Below, one piece after another: positions 59,926 to 64,000 of a stretch of 64,000 nt of DNA. The notes below the pieces were generated by a model. That model searched no databases. It worked only from the letters and a program-made list of their open reading frames with translations, and was not told the DNA's origin. The position numbers and the translations under genes are program-made. The stretch is from CAZVNZ01 sp964628515 (lineage in GTDB: Bacteria; Bacillota; Clostridia; Christensenellales; Christensenellaceae). The DNA lies in NCBI GenBank assembly GCA_964628515.1, contig CAZVNZ010000010.1:23047-87046 (forward strand), read 5' to 3'. Numbering within the stretch: position 1 is the first letter of the stretch; each line of letters begins with the position of its first letter.

Positions 59926-61755
59926 TTGGATATATTAAAAAATGTGGAAAAACCGGGTAGGTACACGGGCGGAGAGCTTAACAGCGTGTACAAAGAGAAT
60001 GCAAAGATAAATTTTGCTTTGTGTTTTGCAGATGTGTACGAGGTGGGCATGAGCCATTTGGGTATTGGAATTTTGTACGAAACCCTAAATGCGTATAAGG
60101 ATATTTATGCACAACGGGTGTTTTGTCCCTGGGTAGATATGTTAGAGGAGCTTGTGGCAACAAATATGCCCCTAACCTCTTTAGAGCAAGGCGTGCCCTT
60201 AAAAGATTTTGATATAGTAGGCATAAATTTATCCTACGAAATGTGCTACACAAACGTACTTGTAATGTTGGATGCAGGCAAAATTCCCTTGCTTGCCAAG
60301 GATAGAGCGGAGGATTTCCCCATAATTGTAGGGGGCGGTGCTTGTACGGTAAACCCTGAACCTTTAGCGGATTTTTTTGATATTTTCGTAATAGGCGAGG
60401 GGGAGGAAGTCTCGGTAAAGCTGTGTGAAACCTACATCACCCATAAAGAAAAAGGCTTTAACAAAGGGGATTTTTTAGAGGATGTCGCTCAAATCAGAGG
60501 GGTGTACGTGCCCTCCTTATATAATGTGGAATATAACGAGGACAGCACCGTAAAATGTGTAACGCCCACTAAAAATGCGCCAAGCAGGGTAAAAAAATGC
60601 TTTATAGAGGATTTTGAACATATTAAAAGCGTAACTAAGCCTGTGCTACCTTATATTTCGGTAATTCATGACAGATGCGTGACGGAAATTATGCGTGGCT
60701 GCTCTAACGGTTGCAGGTTTTGTCAGGCAGGGTATATTATGCGCCCTGTACGCACAAAAAGTATGGCGGAAGTTAAATCCAACATTAAAAAGGTAATAGA
60801 AGCCACAGGCTACGAAGAAATTTCCCTATCCTCCCTTTCGGCAGGGGATTACCCTCAAATAAGCGAGCTTGTGTGGGATTTAATAGAGGAGTACAAAGAC
60901 AAAAAGGTTTCGGTATCTCTACCATCTATGCGTATGGATAACTATATGGAAAAGCTATCCGAAGCACTTCAGCAAATACGCAAAACAGGGCTAACCTTTG
61001 CGCCGGAGGCAGGCAGTCAGCATTTAAGGGATATTATAAACAAAAACATAACAGAAGAAGAAATTTTAAGCACGGTAAAAAAAGCGTTTGAGAGTGGCGT
61101 AAACAGCGTAAAGCTTTATTTTATGATTGGCTTGCCAAACGAAAAACAGGAAGATTTAGAAGAAATTGTAAGCCTTGTTAAAAAAATTAAAGAGGCTTTT
61201 TACGATACACCCAAAGAAAAACGTAGCGGTTACTTAAATATTACGGTAAGCGCCTCTAACTTTGTGCCAAAAGCAAACACCCCATTTATGTGGGAGGGGC
61301 AGGACACCATAGAAAGTTTTAAGGAAAAACAGCGGTATTTAAAGGAAAATTTGCGTATTAAAGGCATAAAATTCAACTACCACGATGCATACACAAGCTA
61401 CCTTGAAAGTGTGTTTGCAAGAGGGGACAGACGGCTTTCTAAGGTTATTTTAACCGCCTATAATAAAGGGGCAAAATTTGACGCATGGAGGGAGTTTTTC
61501 TCCTTTAACACATATAAAGAAGCGTTTTTGGAATGTGGCATAGACCCACAATTTTACGCAAACAGAGTAAGAAGTGAGGCGGAAGTTTTCCCCTTCGAGC
61601 ACATAGATTACCTTGTAAGCAAGGAATTTTTACTTAAAGAAAAGGAAAAAGCCAAACAAGCCATAACCACAAAAGACTGTTTTGAGCAATGTTGCGGTTG
61701 CGGTTTGCAAAAAGAAGGGTGTAGGAAAGGAGCAAGCTATGAGGGTGCTAATTAA
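59926..61755 (+). CDS. radical SAM protein of the TIGR03960 family
   Basis: The 609-residue protein starts at TTG 59926 behind AGAGAGG; in-frame codons upstream run into rodA. The N-terminal region is like a cobalamin-binding or SAM-side domain (VYEVGMSHLGIGILYETLNA), followed by the cluster RGCSNGCRFCQAGYI. It ends with CCGCG. The partner DUF2344 gene follows at once, as is standard for this pair, which sits upstream of rng in many Firmicutes. The reaction is unknown; tRNA or ribosome modification is suspected from context. Confidence 0.88.
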   Translation: MDILKNVEKPGRYTGGELNSVYKENAKINFALCFADVYEVGMSHLGIGILYETLNAYKDIYAQRVFCPWVDMLEELVATNMPLTSLEQGVPLKDFDIVGINLSYEMCYTNVLVMLDAGKIPLLAKDRAEDFPIIVGGGACTVNPEPLADFFDIFVIGEGEEVSVKLCETYITHKEKGFNKGDFLEDVAQIRGVYVPSLYNVEYNEDSTVKCVTPTKNAPSRVKKCFIEDFEHIKSVTKPVLPYISVIHDRCVTEIMRGCSNGCRFCQAGYIMRPVRTKSMAEVKSNIKKVIEATGYEEISLSSLSAGDYPQISELVWDLIEEYKDKKVSVSLPSMRMDNYMEKLSEALQQIRKTGLTFAPEAGSQHLRDIINKNITEEEILSTVKKAFESGVNSVKLYFMIGLPNEKQEDLEEIVSLVKKIKEAFYDTPKEKRSGYLNITVSASNFVPKANTPFMWEGQDTIESFKEKQRYLKENLRIKGIKFNYHDAYTSYLESVFARGDRRLSKVILTAYNKGAKFDAWREFFSFNTYKEAFLECGIDPQFYANRVRSEAEVFPFEHIDYLVSKEFLLKEKEKAKQAITTKDCFEQCCGCGLQKEGCRKGASYEGAN

Positions 61756-62416
61756 ATACGGAAGAGAAAACAGCGCATGCTATATCTCTCATTTAGATAT
61801 GCAAAGAGCCTTCGGCAGAGCATTCAGACGGGGCAACATAAAGGTTTTGTACTCGGAAGGGTATAACCCCCACATTAAAATGTCCTTTGCGGCGCCCCTT
61901 TCTTTAGGCTACAAAACTTTAGGGGATTACTTAGAGGTTTTTGTTGATGATGATGAAGAGGTAAGCACTATTATGGCTAAACTAAATAATGTGTTGCCAA
62001 AAGATATACGTGTGCAAAATGTGGGAATACTGCCTTTAGATGCAAAAAAACTCATGGCAATTAATCACAGCGCAGCCTACGAGATAATTTTTATGTGGCA
62101 AAATAGCGTGGAATGTGATATTATAAATTCGGCTTTAAATAAAATAGAAGACGAAATAAGCAATAAAGGGAGCTACATAACGCAAAACTCCAAGGGTAAG
62201 GAAGTGGATATTGCACCCCTTATTATAACAGTTAAGCATAAGGAGGGGGTAATTACAACCACCTTGGCAAACGGAGAAAAATCCCTAAACCCACGGGTTA
62301 TTGCAGGAGAAATACTAAAAATAGGCAACCTTAATTTAGAGTATACAGTAGTAAGGCTTAATTGCTTTTGCAGTTACAAAGGCAAAATAACAGCATTTGA
62401 AAGCATTGCAAAATAA
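61739..62416 (+). CDS. DUF2344/TIGR03936 protein, partner of the radical SAM enzyme
   Basis: The 225-residue protein starts at ATG 61739 behind AGGAAAGG and overlaps the radical SAM gene. It begins LIKYGRENSACYISHLDMQR, then RRGNIKVLYSEGYNPHIKMS, the conserved DUF2344 signature. It is a soluble protein that may present substrate to its partner. Function is unknown. Confidence 0.88.
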   Translation: MRVLIKYGRENSACYISHLDMQRAFGRAFRRGNIKVLYSEGYNPHIKMSFAAPLSLGYKTLGDYLEVFVDDDEEVSTIMAKLNNVLPKDIRVQNVGILPLDAKKLMAINHSAAYEIIFMWQNSVECDIINSALNKIEDEISNKGSYITQNSKGKEVDIAPLIITVKHKEGVITTTLANGEKSLNPRVIAGEILKIGNLNLEYTVVRLNCFCSYKGKITAFESIAK

Positions 62417-62427
62417 AGGAATATATT

Positions 62428-63957
62428 ATGTTAAAAAGAATTATTGCCGACGTTAATGCCCACGAAGCAAGAGTGGCACTGATGGAGGATAAAAACTTAG
62501 TAGAAATTCAACTGGAAATGCGTGGAAAAGAAAGGCTTGTAGGCAATATTTACAAAGGCAGAGTAGCAAACATACTACCGGGAATGCAGGCGGCGTTTAT
62601 AGATATAGGTTTAGAAAAAAACGCATTTTTATACGCAGGGGATATTTTGTGCGACGAGCAAGACCTTTACTTTGACGAGTTAGGAGAGACGGACGTAATC
62701 AAAAAAAAGTTGGATATTCCCAATATTAAGGAGCTTTTAAAGCAAAATCAGGAAATTATGGTGCAGGTGCTAAAACAGCCGGGTGGAACAAAAGGCGCAA
62801 GGGTAACCACACACATCACACTACCGGGAAGGCTTTTGGTGCTTATGCCCACGGTGGACCACATAGGAGTTTCCAGACGGATTGCAGACGAGAAAACACG
62901 AGAAAAGCTAAAGGAATTAATAACCTCCAAAAAACGTAACGATGTGGGCGTAATTGTGCGCACGGTAGCAGAACAGGCAACGGAGGAAGAAATAGAAAAC
63001 GAGCTTAGGTTTTTAATGCGGTTATGGGAAAAAGTACGGGAGAAAGCGGATTTTTTAACTGCTCCACGCCTAATACACGCAGAGGAAACTTTGCTTTTCA
63101 GAACGGTAAGAGATATGTTTACGGTGGATGTAGACGAGTTTGTAATAAACGACAGAGACTACTACGAAAAGGTTTTGGCGGTGGTAAACATAGTTTCCCC
63201 AAATATGAAGGACAAACTAAGGTTGTTTGACGAACAACAAAATATATTTGATTACTTTGAAATCGAGGACAAAATCAACAAAGCCCTACAACGCAAAGTG
63301 TGGCTTAAAAACGGGTGCTACATTGTATTTGACGAAACGGAAGCCCTAACGGTAATAGACGTAAACACCGGAAAATACATAGGGGAGGACAACCTCCAAG
63401 ACACCATACTAAACGCAAATATAGAAGCGGCACAAGAAATTGCGGTGCAACTTAGACTTAGAGATATTAGCGGTATCATCATAATAGATTTTATAGATAT
63501 GGAAGAGGAAGAAAACAAGCAAAAGGTGGTAGAAGCCCTAAGCAACGCACTAAAGACGGACAGAACAAAATCCAACATTTTAGGTATGACAGGCTTAGGG
63601 TTGGTGGAGATGACACGTAAAAAACTAAGAAGAAAACTATCCACACTAATGCAAACCACCTGCCCCGTATGTAGCGGTTCGGGCAGGGTAATAAATTTAG
63701 AAAATATGTCTATGAGGGTACGCAGAGAGGTACTGCGCACAGTAAAGGACGAAGGACATAAAGATTATGTTGTGGAAATAAACAGCGTGCTTGCGGAATA
63801 CATCATCAACAAAAACAACCAAAACCAAGCCATACTCCACGGCTACGAAAATGTTAATTTCTACGTAAAAGGGGTTAGAAACGTGCATCCCGAGCATATA
63901 GAAATTACCCTTGTTACAGAAAAAGGAATGCTAAACGGAACAGAGATTTTGTTGTAA
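62428..63957 (+). CDS. rng: ribonuclease E/G family protein
   Basis: The 509-residue endoribonuclease has an S1 domain (about residues 38-110: GNIYKGRVANILPGMQAAFI), the RNase H-like part with catalytic DVNTG (VIDVNTGKYIG), IIDFIDMEEEENK, and the zinc-link CPVCSGSGR. The length fits RNase G rather than RNase E, which has a long C-terminal tail. It processes rRNA and mRNA. After the stop only 43 bp remain, with no feature visible. Confidence 0.92.
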   Translation: MLKRIIADVNAHEARVALMEDKNLVEIQLEMRGKERLVGNIYKGRVANILPGMQAAFIDIGLEKNAFLYAGDILCDEQDLYFDELGETDVIKKKLDIPNIKELLKQNQEIMVQVLKQPGGTKGARVTTHITLPGRLLVLMPTVDHIGVSRRIADEKTREKLKELITSKKRNDVGVIVRTVAEQATEEEIENELRFLMRLWEKVREKADFLTAPRLIHAEETLLFRTVRDMFTVDVDEFVINDRDYYEKVLAVVNIVSPNMKDKLRLFDEQQNIFDYFEIEDKINKALQRKVWLKNGCYIVFDETEALTVIDVNTGKYIGEDNLQDTILNANIEAAQEIAVQLRLRDISGIIIIDFIDMEEEENKQKVVEALSNALKTDRTKSNILGMTGLGLVEMTRKKLRRKLSTLMQTTCPVCSGSGRVINLENMSMRVRREVLRTVKDEGHKDYVVEINSVLAEYIINKNNQNQAILHGYENVNFYVKGVRNVHPEHIEITLVTEKGMLNGTEILL

Positions 63958-64000
63958 TACAATAGATAGGTGACAAAATAAAAAGAAAATAGGATCCAAT

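Overview
The window looks like chromosome of a low-GC, anaerobic, Gram-positive Firmicute, probably Clostridia. The reasons are a complete Na+/H+-type Rnf complex, a long (about 270 nt) Bacillus/Clostridia-type SRP RNA, Asp23/AmaP envelope proteins, a lipoprotein-type class B PBP, a tetrahydrofolate riboswitch in front of folT, ECF vitamin transporters, and strong AGGAGG-like ribosome binding sites. There is no prophage, insertion sequence or CRISPR array. Two tRNAs (Ala-GGC, Met-CAT) and one SRP RNA are present.

Layout. 1-2.4 kb: end of a carbohydrate ABC importer (two permeases) with a uroporphyrinogen-decarboxylase-like methyltransferase. 2.5-6.5 kb: a MerR/GyrI regulator and a BlaI + M56 (BlaR1-like) sensor pair. 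6.6-10.5 kb: tRNA-Ala, an Asp-rich EF-hand microprotein, a HerA-like ATPase, SRP RNA, AmaP and Asp23. 10.7-12.7 kb: a YtrA-type GntR/ABC efflux operon with a near-perfect palindromic operator. 12.7-19 kb: a six-gene minus-strand sugar operon (PseB, PseC, aldo/keto reductase, SpsF-like cytidylyltransferase, class III aminotransferase, radical SAM). 19-24 kb: a TetR/flavodoxin group and a MerR/ABC operon whose permease has an in-frame amber codon. 24-28 kb: a LytS-type kinase with a SARP-type response regulator, and a GNAT-membrane fusion. 28-35.5 kb: a Gfo/Idh oxidoreductase, a zinc-finger protein, flotillin/NfeD, TetR, a MecA-like PBP and a previously uncalled Cys-rich 54-residue ORF. 35.6-41 kb: a TIM-barrel isomerase, tRNA-Met, prfB behind a terminator, an ABC-F ATPase and an HD-GYP protein with a degenerate receiver. 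41-46 kb: a self-cleaving S24 repressor with a Y-family polymerase, BioY, FolT and its riboswitch, and a tailed membrane protein. 46.4-52 kb: rnfCDGEAB. 52-64 kb: maf, mreC, mreD, mrdA, minC, minD, minE, rodA, two radical-SAM-associated genes and rng.

How the parts work together. The last 12 kb is a cell-shape and division-site block (elongasome proteins plus MinCDE) that lacks mreB. The Rnf block couples ferredoxin oxidation to NAD+ reduction and ion pumping. Many of the small accessory operons are one-regulator units whose promoters can be read directly: two MerR genes with 19-bp spacers, a GntR palindrome, a TetR dyad, paired TTGC-N6-GCAA sites before the S24 repressor, and 11-bp-phased repeats before the SARP system.

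The most unusual signal not explained by genes is a short dispersed motif, a T-run followed by ATGRTGATGAT. It recurs in at least eight intergenic places, often immediately 3' of a terminator or gene end. Other notable points are the prfB terminator between the tRNA and the prfB ribosome binding site, divergent promoters sharing one palindromic -35 element, the partial nonulosonate-like sugar operon, and the GNAT protein fused to a possibly degenerate M50-like membrane domain.
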